Assembly: GCA_028456385.1 (NCBI GenBank)
Contig: JALNQF010000101.1
Span: 103,634-167,633, forward strand
Length of the DNA: 64,000 nucleotides
Reading direction: 5' to 3'
DNA from: Ophiosphaerella korrae
Lineage: Eukaryota > Ascomycota > Dothideomycetes > Pleosporales > Phaeosphaeriaceae
Shown: one piece after another, positions 13,363 to 27,271 of the stretch
Layout: the number at the start of each line of letters is the position of its first letter
Numbering within the stretch: position 1 is the first letter of the stretch
The notes under the pieces: generated by a model
Seen by the model: only the letters and a program-made list of their open reading frames with translations
Databases searched by the model: none
Told to the model about the DNA's origin: nothing
Program-made: the position numbers and the translations under genes

Positions 13363-15663
13363 CTATCTTTTTCTTTAAGTAAGTTTCTATTTCTCTACTC
13401 TAAAGCTAAAGTTATTAGTTCTATTTCTTTATTAATCTCTAATTTTTTATTACTCTTTATACCTTTTTATTTTTAGTATAATAAACTTTTTCTTATAGCT
13501 TATATTATTTATAATAGAGTTAAGATATTTCTTTATTATTATTATACTAAGTTAGGTCTTTTATATCTTATATCTTTAAAAGATAGTAAATATTATAATA
13601 AGTATATTCTTACTAATATTTAATATAAATATACTTTATTAGGTATTTTACTTATAGAGTATAAGTATTTAATCTCTATATAGTTTCTTTCTACTAAATT
13701 ATATAGAAAGAGCTATTAATAGAGCTTAAGTATAGTTATTATTATAGCTTACTAAAGCTAAAGCTAAGTATAAGTTAACTCTTTATAAGCTAGTAAAGCT
13801 TTATTCTTATATTAAGTATCTTTATAAAATAAAAGCTTATAATAATACTAAGTTATCTAAATAGTCTTATATAATAGAAGCTAAGTTAGACTTTAATAAT
13901 ATAATTAGAGTTACTTTAGTTTTTATTATATTAAATACTCTTATTACTTCTCTATCTAGTAGTAGTAATATTAGTTTTCTTAGTTTACTACTAAGTAGTC
14001 TAAAAGGTTTTAACTTTAAAACTCTTTTAGTTTCTTAAAGTAGTTAAGATTATTTTCTAGTTTCTATATATTTTCTTATAGTTACTTTTTCTTATTTATA
14101 CTTATTTATTTTACTAAGTAGTAGTTTCTTCTATTATAAAACTAGTATACTAAGATTTTCTTAACTTCTAAATCTTTTTATTTTCTATATATATTTACTT
14201 TATATACTAGTAGTTCTATATTTTATAGTACTATCTTAAGTAGTACTATATAAAAGGTTAAGTAGATCTTTATTTTACTTAGTAGTCTTAATTTAAATAT
14301 AACTAGTATAACTTTCTTTTTAATTTTATATAGTCTTATTTTTATATAATCTAGTTTTAAACTAGGTTATTTACTTTTAATATTTTTTTAAACTAACTAT
14401 ACTTTTTTACTTTTTTTAAATTAAAGTTTTTCTTTATATTTCTTATTATAATACTTTACTATATAATTATATAAGAACTTAGTATCTTATCTTAATTAAT
14501 TATATATTTCTTTTATTTTACTTATAATGTTTTCTCTTTTTAAAGTTTAAAATTTTATATTTTTTAGTATCTAATATATATTAGAGTTAAATTTATAGTT
14601 TATAAAAAAGAGTAATACTTTTATTACTATATTCTTTATACTATTATATTCTAACTATACTATAGGTAGTAGTTATACCTAGTTATTTTAATTATAGCTA
14701 AGGTAGTATTTTAAGTATTACTCTACTATCTAGTTAATATATTCTAATTATTTATATATCTATAAGTAGTATACTATTAATATTTATATTATATTTCTAA
14801 TTATACTATTATTATTCTTTATATTTTTAATATAAACTATATATTTTTATTTATAATAATTTTATCTAGAATACTATACTAGCTAATTATAGTTTTAAAG
14901 ACCTAGGATATAGTAACTTCTATTTTACTTTTTTTTTTATATAGTCTAAAGTATAAATACTTTATAAGCTTATTTACTGTTATTATAATTTTATTATACT
15001 TAACTCTTAATATTAAGTCTTTTAACTTAAGTAACTATATAATAAAGTCTATTATAATAACTTTTTAAAAGTATTTTAGTACTTTAACTAGTTATAATAT
15101 TCTATAAAGTATATATCTATTATACTTATTTCTATAATACTTTATATAGTCTTATAGTACTTCTTTTACTAATTATTTTACTTTTAAGATATAGTAATCT
15201 CTTAAAAGTCTATTTAGTATTTTTTTAATTTTTTAGTATTTATATACTAGTAGTTTATAAAATTATTATATAAATTCTTTTTAAATCTTACTTAGAATAT
15301 ATATTCTACTATAGACTTTTATAAATCTATTTTAAATTACTAGTTTTTTTATTTCTTTAGAAGTTTTTCTTATTTCTTTCTAAATCTATTTATCTAGCTT
15401 ATTACTCTTTCTTTTAAGTATTATAGCTATCTTAAGCTTATTTAGAACTAAGTTTCTTTCTTTATTTTTAACTAGAACTATACTAGTAGTATTTACTTTT
15501 TCTTATAAATTTAGTCTTCTACTTAAAGTATCTACTAACTAGTTATTTTTTCTTTTTATATATATAACCTCGAATTTAAATATTAATAAAAGTTTCTACT
15601 ATCTAGTATAGTATTATAATAAGTTTTTATTTATTATAACTCTTCTAAAATTCTTATAAGCTA
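13363..15663 (-). mobile_element. Outer family-1 element, 3' half (integrase, chromodomain, tail)
   Basis: Minus-strand internal sequence of the element whose LTRs are 12918-13362 and 42568-42773. It holds the antisense-frame tail (13363-14000), chromodomain (about 14010-14240), integrase (about 14560-15330) and the start of RNase H, where it is interrupted at 15663 by another element. The sequence resumes at 38351 in the same domain. The 5 bp on the two sides of the interruption are AGCTA and GTCTA, an imperfect match that could be a target-site duplication altered by mutation. Confidence 0.75.
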
Positions 15664-16093
15664 TATTATAATAGTAATAAGAAAACTATAGATAGAACTA
15701 ATTAGCCTTATAATAACTAAACTAGATTTATATAACTTTAAAGAGTACAAACTTAATTAGGAGGCTATATATAATTAAGATACCTAAAGTAATCTATATT
15801 CTATAGACTCTTAGTATTAATAGATTATAGATTAAAGTAATCTATAATCTATTAGTCTTAGTAACTATAGATTAATAGATTATAATAAGTATATAGTTAG
15901 TAGTAAAATATATTATTAGGATAGTATTAGTAATTTAATCTTTTAACTATAAAATACTAATACAAGATAGTTATAAAATATCTTCTATTATTTATAGTTA
16001 TTATAGATCTCTATATAAACTTCTATTATTACTTTATAATCTACTAACCTTTTAAGATAAGTGCCTATAGTTAATAATAAGTAGCCTATTATA
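15664..16093 (+). repeat. 5' LTR of the inner plus-strand family-1 element
   Basis: This 430-bp LTR pairs with 37969-38350; the two share a 5' segment (GATAGAACTAATTAGC... AAACTAGATTTATATAAC) that differs from other family-1 LTRs. It is followed by CTTTACTAATTTAG, the usual start of family-1 internal DNA. The 3' copy is about 48 bp shorter, consistent with loss of one internal repeat unit. Confidence 0.75.
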
Positions 16094-18107
16094 CTTTACT
16101 AATTTAGTTATTATAAGAAGTAAAGTATAAGTAATATATAGTCTAGCTAATATAATAGAAAGAAGTTTAATAAGTAAAGTACTTAAAAGTAGTTATAAGT
16201 CTAATAGTACTATATAAGAAATAATTAAAGACTAAATTAATAACCTAATTTTAGAAAAAAAAGATATAAAGATAGTAATTAATACTTTAGAAACGTAAAA
16301 TAAAAAACTATAAGACTATATTAAATAAAATAAAGTATAAATTAAAGCTATTATTATAGGCTAGAACTAAATAGAATTAATTACTTAAAGACTAGAGATA
16401 AGTATAATAAAGAAGCTACTAAAGATACTTATTCTTAAGAAGTTTAATAAAATAAGAGAGAAACTAAGACCTTTTATTATATTAGTATAGCTCTAAATAG
16501 ATATATAAGTACTATACTTTAATATAAAAGAAAAGAAAGTAATATATATTAGATTATACTTTAAAGAAAATATAATAAAATAGTATAAACTTTACTAGAC
16601 TAATTATATAATATATTCTCTAATAACCTAAAAAGATAAAACTAAAGCTATTTTTAGAAGTTATAAATACTTTACTAAATAAATAAGAGTAGTATTTAGA
16701 GATATAGATATTACTTAATAAGCTAAAGAATAGCTAGAAAAGCTTATATAAAGTTAGAATATTCCTAAATATATATTATAATTTAAATAACTATCTTAGA
16801 ATATAGAATAAAATAAGTTAGCTTTAATATTATAATTTAAGTAGAGACTAAACTCTAAAATATAATATAAAATAATCTATATAGAAAAACTAAAGATACT
16901 AGAAGCTCTAAAGTAATAGGTAATCTAAATTAATAATAATCTTTAAGAATAGAAGAAAAATAAATATAAAGGTTATACTTAGAACTATAATAAAAGAGAC
17001 TCTATAGTCTTTAATATAAATAAAGATAAGAAAAAGAAAAAAAATAAAGACTTTATATACTTTAACTATAGTAAGAAAGGCTACTATATAAAAGACTACT
17101 AATTATAAAAAAAAAAAAGATATAGTATACTATAAATATAGAAAACTAAGATACTTTATAAAGGACTATAGAAGTAAAGACTTAAAAAAAGAAACTTAGT
17201 TAAAAATAATAGAGAAAAAGAAGGAAGTACTATAAGTATAAGCTAAACTTTAAGAAAAGGTAGCTAGAAGTAAAGAAGTATAATATATAATACTCTATTA
17301 AACCTTTTATTATAATAATAACTACTATATATATCTTTTTAGTAAATAAAAAGTAGTATAGTTTTTATAAAAATAGAGATATAAAGTAGCTATAATAAAA
17401 GAAAGTAGAATAAAAGCTTAGCTAGAAGATATAGCTTAAGTAATAGACTTACTAATAGAAGATTTAAAAGAAGAAGAGCCCCTAGTACTATTAATCTAGG
17501 CTAAAAGACTAATACTAGATAAAGAGACTACTATAACTACCTCTAAAAAAATAAAAAGAAGTAAAGAATAAGTTAGTATAAGATATATAAAATACGCTTA
17601 GCTAATAATATATAGCTATAATAGCTAAATAATAATAAATATAGAAGAATAAAATAAAGAATAAAGATTTATTTAGATATACTTAATAGTTATAAGTATA
17701 GAAGAGGCGTATAAAGACTAAAAAGAACGTAATTTTAAAGAAATAAAGTTTATACTATTTTAAGAATAGATAAAGTAATATATAGTTATAGTAAGAAGAA
17801 TACCTATATAAAAAGAATAGTAATACTTTATAAAGAAGATATAATAGATTAATAAAGCCTATATACTATAAGTACTAGTAGTATACTATATCTTAATAAA
17901 AAATACGCCTAGTAAAGATAAATACTAAGAAGGAGATAATAAAATAATAAACCTAAAATACCTAGTATATTTTAAAGTATTATAGATATTATACTTAGAT
18001 AAGAATTATATTATATATAGAAACCCTAAAGTAAATAACTATATATAGCTTATAAGAAGAAAAGGCTATAATTATATAAGAGTAATTATAGTAAAAGATA
18101 TCTAAAG
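16094..18107 (+). mobile_element. Inner plus-strand family-1 element, gag part
   Basis: Internal 5' region: an untranslated leader, then RIPped gag that ends with two CCHC zinc knuckles near 17055-17170, where Cys codons read as Tyr, and a Lys/Glu-rich segment. The sequence is cut at 18107 by the family-2 element and continues at 24886; the intact order is seen in the copy at 26843-33871 (around 29270-29300). There is no surviving start codon. Confidence 0.75.
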
Positions 18108-18549
18108 TATTAAAACCTTAGAACTAGTAAAAGTAATAAGAGTAAGTAGGCTTTTATAAGATAAGCGAGGTTAATAAATAAGTTAGTTACTTAGCTTAAT
18201 TAATAGTTAGCTCTTATTAGAGTATTATAAAGTATATAAGTATTAATAAGTAGATAAAAATCTAATTAAAGTATTAGTTATAATACTTTATTAAGATAAG
18301 AAGTAAAGAAGAGATTAAATATAATAGTCTATAAAGGTCTATTAATATTCTTATATACTTACTATCTAGTATTTATTCCTAAGTACTTACTCTAGAGTAT
18401 TTACTCTAGAGCGCTTATTCTAAAGTATTTACTTTAGAGTATTTACTCTAGAGCGTTTACTACTAAATAGTTACGTATTCTACTATACTATATTACTTAG
18501 CCTAATTACGTATAATATAATAGCTTACTTACTACTTAGTATTATAATA
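18108..18549 (-). repeat. Family-2 LTR (442 bp), 3' LTR of the full element
   Basis: It begins TATTAAAACC and ends GTATTATAATA. It contains five 14-bp tandem units (18387-18456), where the partner LTR has only two. Confidence 0.85.
18387..18456. repeat. 14-bp minisatellite in family-2 LTR, five units
   Basis: Five consecutive 14-bp units of the form TTACTCTAGAGTAT/GCGT. The equivalent array in the partner LTR has two units (24765-24792), and in the copy at 43054-43123 five. The unit count explains most of the length gap between the two LTRs of one element. Confidence 0.85.
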
Positions 18550-21500
18550 CTATCTCCTTTTCTTATACTAAGTTTATCTTTAGGCCTAGGCCTTTATTAG
18601 CTAAGTCTAGCTTATAAGTAGTTTACTCTACTTTCTAGTTAAAAACTATTTTACTATAATATTACTTCTTTTATAGTTTTATAAACTTTATTTCTTATTA
18701 GAAATCTTTACTATAAACTATATTTCTAAAATACCTTATCTATATTATTTTCTTTTAGGTATTCTTTATTTTATTATACTAGATTCTACTCTAAAGTATA
18801 CTAAGTATACTTATATAAGGCGTCTCTATATTAGTATAACTTATAAGTCTTTTAATTAAACTTATAAAAAGTTTTATAAAAAAGTTAATAATAATAAAAA
18901 ACTTCTTACTATTATTATTACTTATTTACTATATAATAAAAAAATATTAAAATTTACTAAAGAGCGTACTTACTATAAAGCCTTATACTTAGCGTTAGAG
19001 TTAGAGTAAGAAGGTAATAAGGTCTTAGTATAAGTTTTTAACTATTCTACTACTACTATTAATATTACTTCTTCTTCTACTATCTAGTCTACTATTAGCT
19101 TATTAGATAAATTTATTATAACTAAGAGCGCTTTATAGGCTCTATATAGTTAGGTTTATTATAAAACTTTTTTCTACTAATATATTTATTATATCCTAGC
19201 TATAGCTTTATATATCCTATATATCTTAGTATATTATACTTACTTTTTACTTTCTTAAGTATCTACTAATAATTTTATAGATTAGCTTTAGGTTTCTATA
19301 TATTTTTACTTACTAAGTAGCTTTTTTATTTTACTAGCTACTTTTAGAGAAACTATATACTTTAGAAGGCGTTACGTCCTATTTTTTAATATCTTTATCG
19401 GTCTTTAACTTTAAACTTATTATCTTCTTCTTTCTAATATTAGAAATATTACTATACTAGTATTTTTAGCTTTACTAGTTCTAGTAAGCTTATATAGAAC
19501 TTAGAGTATACTTTAGTATCTTTAAGTAGTTCTAGTATTTTTATTACTAGCCTATTATCTTCTTTAACTAAAAATAGTCTAACCTTAATATAATCTAGTC
19601 CTTTACTAGGTTACTTTATTTATAGATTCTTTATATAAAGATACGCTTTATCTCTTTCTTTTAGCTAAGGTACTATTTTTTATTTTTAATTAATATATAA
19701 AATACTTTATTTCTAAGCTTTTTCTAGTTTTTATCTTATCTTATTATAGAGTTCTTATATATCTTTAACTCTAACTAATACTACTTCTATCTTAAGTTCT
19801 AGTAGTATTCTCTTAAATAAATTAGAGTATATCCTATAGTTTATAAAATATAGTATTTTACTTATTACTTCTAAGTACTTATTATTATATACTAATTATA
19901 CTATAAGTAATAGTAATACCTAATTATTTTACTTCTAATTACTATAAATCCTTAGGTATATCTTTAGTATCTTATTAGTTTATTCTATCTATCTATCTAT
20001 CTATAGATAATAGGCTATTAATAGCTTTTTTTTTATCTCTATTACTATAAGTAGCGTTATCTAGTAATTAGATATAAAAAGCTTATCTCTATTACTAATA
20101 ATACTCTTTAGTATTTTATATCTTTATATTAGTACTTTTAATAGTACGTATCCTAGCTAATTTACTATATAGTTACTTTAGAATTTCTCTATCTTACTAT
20201 ATTTCGTAAATTAGTCTATAATTACTATTATTATATTATATCCTATTCTTATTACTAAGTCTTTTAATATTAGTAGTCTTATAATAAAGTCTATTATAAT
20301 ATCTATTTATAGTTTTTCTAGTATTTTAATTACTTATATTTCTCTATAAAGTATATATATCTTATACTTATTTTTCTAGTAATTTATATATTCTTTAATA
20401 AACTACGTTACTTTCTCTTTTATTTTACTAAATTTATAGTTCTTTTAGATTAGTTCTATAGTTAATATAATTTCTAAGTACTTATATACTAAGTTATTAT
20501 TGTATTATTATATAATTACTTTCTATAATTTTTCTAGAACTTTATTTATAATCTTAACTAAGTTATTAGTTTCTTACTCTTTTACTAGTTATATATTTAG
20601 TACTAAGTATCTTTATTTATTATCTTAGAGTATAGCTTCTTTTACTACTTATCTCTTTTCTATAATATTATATCTTTAGCTAAGTATTTCTACTTAGCTA
20701 TTTTCTTTACTTAGTATATACTAAATCTTAAATTTATACTATCCTAGTAGTTCTAACTATTATATCTACTTATCTTTTAACTTCTTACTTATTATAAAGT
20801 ATATTAAGTTCTTATAATCTATCTTAATAATTACTTTTATTATACTTTTAGTATATACTCTCTAATATTTAAGCGTATTAACTATTATAAGTAGCTCCTT
20901 ATTATATATATTATATCTTTCCTCTTACTTTATAAACTTCTTTAAATAGTATATAATTAGATACTATTTCTCTTTATACTCTTATAGCGCTATTACTCTA
21001 TAAGCTAGATTAGATATATCTATTTTAATAACTAAAGTCTTATTACTATAAAATTACTTTAAAACTAGTAGTATAATATAAGCTTACTTAAGTTTCTTAT
21101 AAGCTTATTTTTACTCTACTTTTTATTTCTATATTATATCTTTTCTTATAAGCTTTATAAGTAGTAGTACTTTTTTTAAAAAAAATTCTATAAAGTATTA
21201 GTTAAAGTTAATAAATCTTAGGAATAATTATACGTCTTTAACTATCTTAAGTTCTTTCTATTCTTTTACTACTTTAATCTTTTCTTAGCTTATTTTAACT
21301 TTATTAATACCTATTATATATTTTAAAAACTTTACTTCTATTTTATACTATTTATACTTTTCTAGCTTTAGTTATAGGTTATATTAGTCTAAGTACTATA
21401 GTACTATTATTACTTACTTTATATACTTACTTTCTTTTTTAGAATATATTAGTATATTATCTAAGTAAGCTATAATAAACTTATTTAAGTATTTTTATAA

Positions 21501-24489
21501 TATATTATTAATTAGTCTTTAGAATATTACTAGTATATTTATTAGTCTAAAGAGTATTACTATATACTTATAATATCTATAGCGTATTTAGAATACTATC
21601 TTCTACTCTTTACTTACTTTAATTCTTATTAAGTAGTATCTATCTTTTAAGTCTAGCTTTATAAAAATCTTAGCTTAGCTTAGCTTATCTTAGAGTTTAT
21701 CTATATTTAGTAGTAAGTAGTAGTCTTTTACTATAATATTATTTAGTTTTTAGTAGTCTACGTATATCTTTAGTAGTTCTTTCTTCTTTAGTATAAAGAA
21801 AATTAAGAATCTTACTAATAATAAGGATTCTTGTATATATCTTTTCTTTAGGTCTCTATTTAGTCTTTCTTAGAGTATTACTAATTTACTCTCTATTAAT
21901 TAGTAAATAAGCCTAAAAAGTAACTCTTTTTTTTCTTATAACTTAATTATATAGTCCTAAAGTTAGTACTTAAGTAATACTAGTATATCTATCTCTTCTA
22001 TAAATAAGTAGCTAAACTTCTTATATTATTCTAAGATTTTAAGAGTTATATATTACTCTTCTACTTTTACTTCTTAGCTTAGCGCTCTACTAGTACTTAT
22101 AGAGTTACTTATTTTCTCTTAATAAGTTACTATTAAAGCTACTATCTTATATAGTACCTTTTTATTTACTATTAAACACTACTAATATATAAGCTTAGAT
22201 CTACGTATATCTTTATAGTTATTAAATAAGAAGTTCTAGTTTTTTTAATTAACTCTAAGATTAAACTCTTATAGCTATAAGAGTCCTAGTATAATATCTT
22301 TATTAGCTAAAACTAATACGTCTAAAGTAATCCTTATACTATATCTTTAAATAATAATCTCTATAGTTACTTTATTACTAACTATTAGGTTTCTTAGTAT
22401 TAGTTATCTATTTATAATATAGATTAGGTATAGTATCTTCTTTACTTATAGTTTAAGTCCTACTTATTTTACTACTTTAAGTATAATTAGGTTTATAAAT
22501 AACTTTAAATCTACTCATACTTTTATTTTTTCTCTTCTTATTTTTACTAGGAGTTTAATAAGTCTTTTAGTATTAATAGTATTATAGCTTCTAGATATAT
22601 ATCTAGTATTAGCTATTTACTTAAAAAAGACTTAATCTTATAATCTTTATTTATCTTTTACTAAAATCTTTAGAGTATCTTAATCTTTTTATATTATTTA
22701 TACTTCTTAAGCGTATAGGTTTACTAGATTAAATTAATATATTAGTTATTTATAAGTATCTTACTTATATTTATATCTTCTTTAGTTATACCTAGAAAGT
22801 ACTCTACTTTCTACTTATCCTATAGGTATTATTTATATCTTATATTTATATACTTTTCTTAGTTCTATTTATATCTAGATCTCTTATAAAAGAAATATCT
22901 AGATCTTATCTTTTTAGAATAGTAAGTAAAGTAGTTATTATAGTAATATCTTATCTATAATAGTAGTAGATAGTTTAAGTTATATAAGTATAGCTAGTAT
23001 TATAGTTTTTATATTAATACTAGATCTATAATAATTAGTACCTAATTATTATTTATATATAATAATTTATATTACTAGGTTTACTTTACTTTATATATTT
23101 AGCGTTCTTTATTTTACTATTTTTTTACTAAGTAGTTAATATCTACTAGTTTCTAGATTTCTTTTATAAATCTATTTTATACTTTAGTGTTCTCTTACTT
23201 TAGCTCTAGTATTTTAGGTACTATTTTATATTTAGAAGTCTTAAGCTCTTAGTTTTTTTTTTTTTTTTTATCCTAGGCTATATATACTTACCTTCTTAGA
23301 TATAATATTATTTTACGCCTATACTTTACTTTTCTCTAGTATAGCTAAAAGTATTCTAAAGTATCTATCTTAGCTTATTTCTACTTTAGCTAATACTTTC
23401 TTACGTAGCTTTATATTCCTAGTAGTATCTTTATAGCTTCTACTTTATTATTTATTATAAAGTTTATTAGTTATATAGTAATCTTATAGTAGTTATATCT
23501 TTTACTTATATCTTACTACTAGAAGTTTATAGTCTTGTAATCTCTCTTCTTCTAGCTTTTTCTAGAGATTACTTTCTATTCTTCTTCTCTATTATTATCT
23601 TACTACTTAAGTATATTAATTTATTATATAATCTTATTCTTTACTTAGTAATTCTTTACTAAGTACTTTATTTTACTATACTTATAGTATTTTTAGCTTT
23701 CTACTCTCTTAGAGTTCTTATAGTAATAGTATTTTTATTTTTTTAAGTTTATATTATTAACGTATATTTTATCTAGCTTAAAGTATTTATAGCTACTTTA
23801 AACTTACTTATTCTTATATTTATATTACTACTTATACTTAAGTTAGTACATCTTACTTTCTATATATAGTACTCTTATATTCTTAGCTTCTACTATATAT
23901 TTATATATATAGTTATTAACTTAGATTACTTTTTTTATTAGGTTTTCTAACGTCTTAATTATAGCTCTACTATATATTAGCTTACTTTAAATATTACTTT
24001 TAAGTCTCTATTAAAATATTCTTATTAATAACTTATTATTTTATTCTATTTATATTGCGTAGCTTTAGAACTTATTAGTATAGTCTACTACTACTTTGTT
24101 TTATTATAGCTACTATATTACGTACTCTACTACTACTATCTTATTTACTAATAAAAAGGCTTATTATACTTTATCTTTAAACTTAATCTATTCTTTAAAT
24201 ATCTTATTATAGTTACTATTATTATTATTAAAGTATTTCTTAAAGTATAGTATAACTTATTTCTCTACTTTACTCTTTATATAAGATAATATAAGTATAG
24301 CTCTATCTTTATCTTAAACTTAGTTTACTTTAAAAAAGAGATTAAGTTATAAGATTTATAGCTTAAGCTTATTCTATTCTTTATAGTAAAAGTCTAGCTT
24401 AGTAACTTTAAAAGTAGCTATATAAGTTACTCCTCTATACTAGTTATCTATATTTATTAATATATTACTTATCTTAAAAGTATTTAATA

Positions 24490-24885
24490 TATTAAGACCT
24501 TAGAACTAGTAAAGGTAATAAAAGTAAGTAAGCTTTTATAAAATAGGTAAAGTTAATAAATAAGTTAGTTAGCTTAATTAATAGTTAGCTTTTATTAGAG
24601 TATTACAAAGTATATAAGTATTAATAAGTAAATAAGAATCTAATTAAAGTATTAGTTATAATACTCTATTAATATAAAAAGTAAAGAAGAGATTAAATAT
24701 AATAGTCTATAAAAGTCTATCGACGTTTCTATATACTTACTATCTAGCGTTTATTTCTAAGTACTTACTCTAGAGCGTTTACTCTAGAGTATTTACTACT
24801 AAATAGTTACGTATTCTACTACGCTATATTACTTAGCCTAATCGCGTACAATATAATAGCTTACTTACTACTTAGTATTATAATA
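24490..24885 (-). repeat. Family-2 LTR (396 bp), 5' LTR of the full element
   Basis: It begins TATTAAGACC and ends GTATTATAATA, matches 18108-18549 throughout, and carries two rather than five 14-bp units (24765-24792). The internal sequence starts with no TGG-type primer-binding site. Confidence 0.85.
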
Positions 24886-26842
24886 TAAAGATAAAAAATA
24901 ACTCTAGAAGATAGATACTTAGTAGTAAGACCTAGACCTAAATTATTAAAGAAATACGTCTAAAGAGGACTATAGTATAAATATAAATATAATAAATATC
25001 TAAAATATAAAGAATATAAACTTAAAGTAAAACTATAGCTCTAGAAAGATAGATAATTTATAAAGTTACTTAAGTAAAAAAAGCTAGAAGGTATAAAAGA
25101 CTTATATATTATAAAAATAAGTATATACTAAGAAAAAAAAGTATAATTAATATTTAATAGTAGAGCTATAAAAAACTTTATATTAAAGAAGTTTATAGAA
25201 ATATAAAGACTAAAATATATAATAAAGAAGTACTTTTAATAACTAAGTATAATTAAAAGAAAACTATTTTAAGAACCTATTAGGTTTAAAATAGTTTCTT
25301 TAAAATTAAAAGTAGAAGGAATAATAATTAAGAATATAGTTATAGATATAATAATAATTAATAATAAATAAGATATAATATTAGGTATACTATAGTTATA
25401 GATAACTAACTTATATATTAATTAGAGAATAGAAAAGATTAATTACTATAAAATAAATATATTAAAGGCTAATATAAATACTTATAAAAGAGAATTCTTT
25501 AAAGAATATAAGAAATAGGAAAAATAGCTTATAGAACTAGAAGACTACCTTCTAGAATATTAACTATAGGACTTAGTAATAGAACTAGAAGACTACCTTC
25601 TAGAATATTAACTATAGGACTTAGTAATAGAACTAGAAGACTACCTTCTAGAATATTAACTATAGGACTTAGTAATAGAACTAGAAGACTACCTTCTAGA
25701 ATATTAACTATAGGACTTAGTAATAGAACTAGAAGAAGGTAAGAACTTAAGATAGAGCCTAGTCTACTAAAAAATAGAAGAAGAATCTAAGATTAAATAA
25801 GCGTTTATCTAAAACGTAATAAAAAAAGAATAGATATAAGAATCTAAATCTTTAGTAGTATATAGACTTATATTTATAAATAAAAAGAGAATAAGTAATA
25901 AAAGACTCTACGTAGATTTTAAAAAGACTAACGTAATTATAAATAAGAACTAATACTTACTACTATAAATAGATAGAATATAAAATAGACTATAAAGAGC
26001 TAAGATCTTTATAAAAGTAGATATATAGAACGCCTACTATTAGATTAGAATTAAGAAAAGAGATAAGTAGAAAATAGCGTTTAGAACTTAGTATAGACTA
26101 TATAAATACTTAGTTATACTATTTAGCTTAATAAACGCACTAGTAGTATTCTAAGAAAGAATTAATATAGTACTAAGAAAATACTTAGATATATTTATAT
26201 TTGTGTATCTAGATAATATCCTTATATTCTTAGAAATAGAGGAAGAATATATATAATATATGTATAAGGTACTAGAGAAACTAGTAGAAAATAAATTATT
26301 TTTTAAGATAAGAAAGTACAAGTTCTATATAAAAGAAATAGACTTCCTAAGATTTATTATTAAACTAGGAAAAATTAAGATTAACCTAGAAAAGATTAGA
26401 TTAATTAATAAATAGCTATAACTAAGAAACTTAAAAGAAGTATAATAATTTTATAGACTAGCTAACTTTTATAAAAAGTTAATAGTAAGATAGTCTAAAG
26501 ATATAGAACTAATAACAAGACTTATAAAAAAAGATACGCTATTTAAATAGATAAAAGAGTATAATAAAGTATTTAAAAAGATTAAGAAGAAGTTTATAGA
26601 AAACCTAGTTATTAGAATATATAACCTAGACTTACTAGTAATAGTAAAAAGAGACGTATCTAATTTAGTCTATAGAATAGTATAAATATAAGAAGACTTA
26701 GAGACTAGAAAAGAATATTTAGTTAAATACTTCTCTAAGAAGATAAAAATAGTAGAACTTAATTACCTAATTTATAACAAAGAGATACTAGTAATCTATA
26801 AAGTATTTAAATAATAAAGAGTATATCTATAAAGAGTAAAGT
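24886..26842 (+). mobile_element. Inner plus-strand family-1 element, protease to RNase H
   Basis: This continues the gag part that stops at 18107. It holds the protease (NSRA in place of DSGA near 25160; ILGIL*L motif near 25380), a linker with a 4x48-bp array (25535-25726), reverse transcriptase (about 25850-26480; VYLDNILIFL near 26200-26235) and early RNase H (about 26640-26842). It is then cut by the element at 26843. RIP is slightly less complete here: a few TG and CA dinucleotides remain. Confidence 0.78.
25535..25726 (+). repeat. Four identical 48-bp tandem copies inside pol
   Basis: Units at 25535-25582, 25583-25630, 25631-25678 and 25679-25726 look identical base for base. The homologous place in other copies has one unit (around 29930-29980). 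The length is 16 codons, so the array would keep the pol frame. Identical RIP damage in all four units implies amplification after mutation. Confidence 0.9.
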
Positions 26843-27271
26843 TGTTATAGGTGTAATAGAAGAAATTAAGATAGAACTAATTAGTCCTAATCTAGATACT
26901 AACAAAGTATAAGATAAGTAGAGTAACAACCTTAATTAGGAGACTATATATAACTAGGATACCTAGAGTAATCTATAATCTATAGACTCTTAGCGACAAT
27001 AGATTATAGATTAGAGTAATCTACGATCTACTAGTCTTAGTAACTATAGATTATAGATTATAATAAGTATATAGTTAGTAGAATATATATTATTAGGATA
27101 GTATTAGCAATTTAATCCTTTAACTATAGAACGCTAATACAAGATAGTTGTAAAATATCTTCTATTATTTATAAGTTATTATAGATTATAACCTAAGCTT
27201 TTACTATTAACTCTTAATCTACTAATACTTTTTAGGTACTAGGAAGTTAACCCTAGTAACACCCTATTACA
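26843..27271 (+). repeat. 5' LTR, family-1 variant 1b
   Basis: This 429-bp LTR begins TGTTATAGGTGTAATAG and ends CACCCTATTACA, so both TG and CA termini survive. It contains internal repeats of an ATAGATTATAGATTA type near 26990-27065. It is followed by CCTTACTAATTTAG rather than a TGG primer-binding site. Confidence 0.9.

Larger units (their letters stand above)
18108..24885 (-). mobile_element. Full-length family-2 chromovirus, 5-bp target duplication TAAAG
   Basis: A complete 6778-bp element with an LTR at each end (18108-18549 and 24490-24885), flanked by TAAAG on both sides (18103-18107 and 24886-24890). On the minus strand: gag with one zinc knuckle (23648-23689, CX2CX4HX4C spacing with all four ligands read as Tyr), protease (about 22200-22600), reverse transcriptase (about 21440-21790, AYLDNILIYS at 21441-21470, second Asp changed to Asn), RNase H (about 20560-21030), integrase (about 19620-20520) and a chromodomain (about 19270-19360, LVK*K.Y and KPKANL readable). 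A tail of about 0.7 kb follows before the LTR. RIP has closed every frame. It inserted into the plus-strand family-1 element, so it is younger than that one. Confidence 0.88.

Noticed and set aside
18387..18456. CRISPR-like short regular repeats
   Set aside because: The 14-bp units are contiguous without spacers, inside an LTR of a eukaryotic retroelement.
18840..19260. Antisense frame in the family-2 3' tail
   Set aside because: It can be read for about 140 codons by treating TAA/TAG as former Gln/Trp, but stop density looks no lower than expected for RIPped DNA, so it is not supported as a gene.
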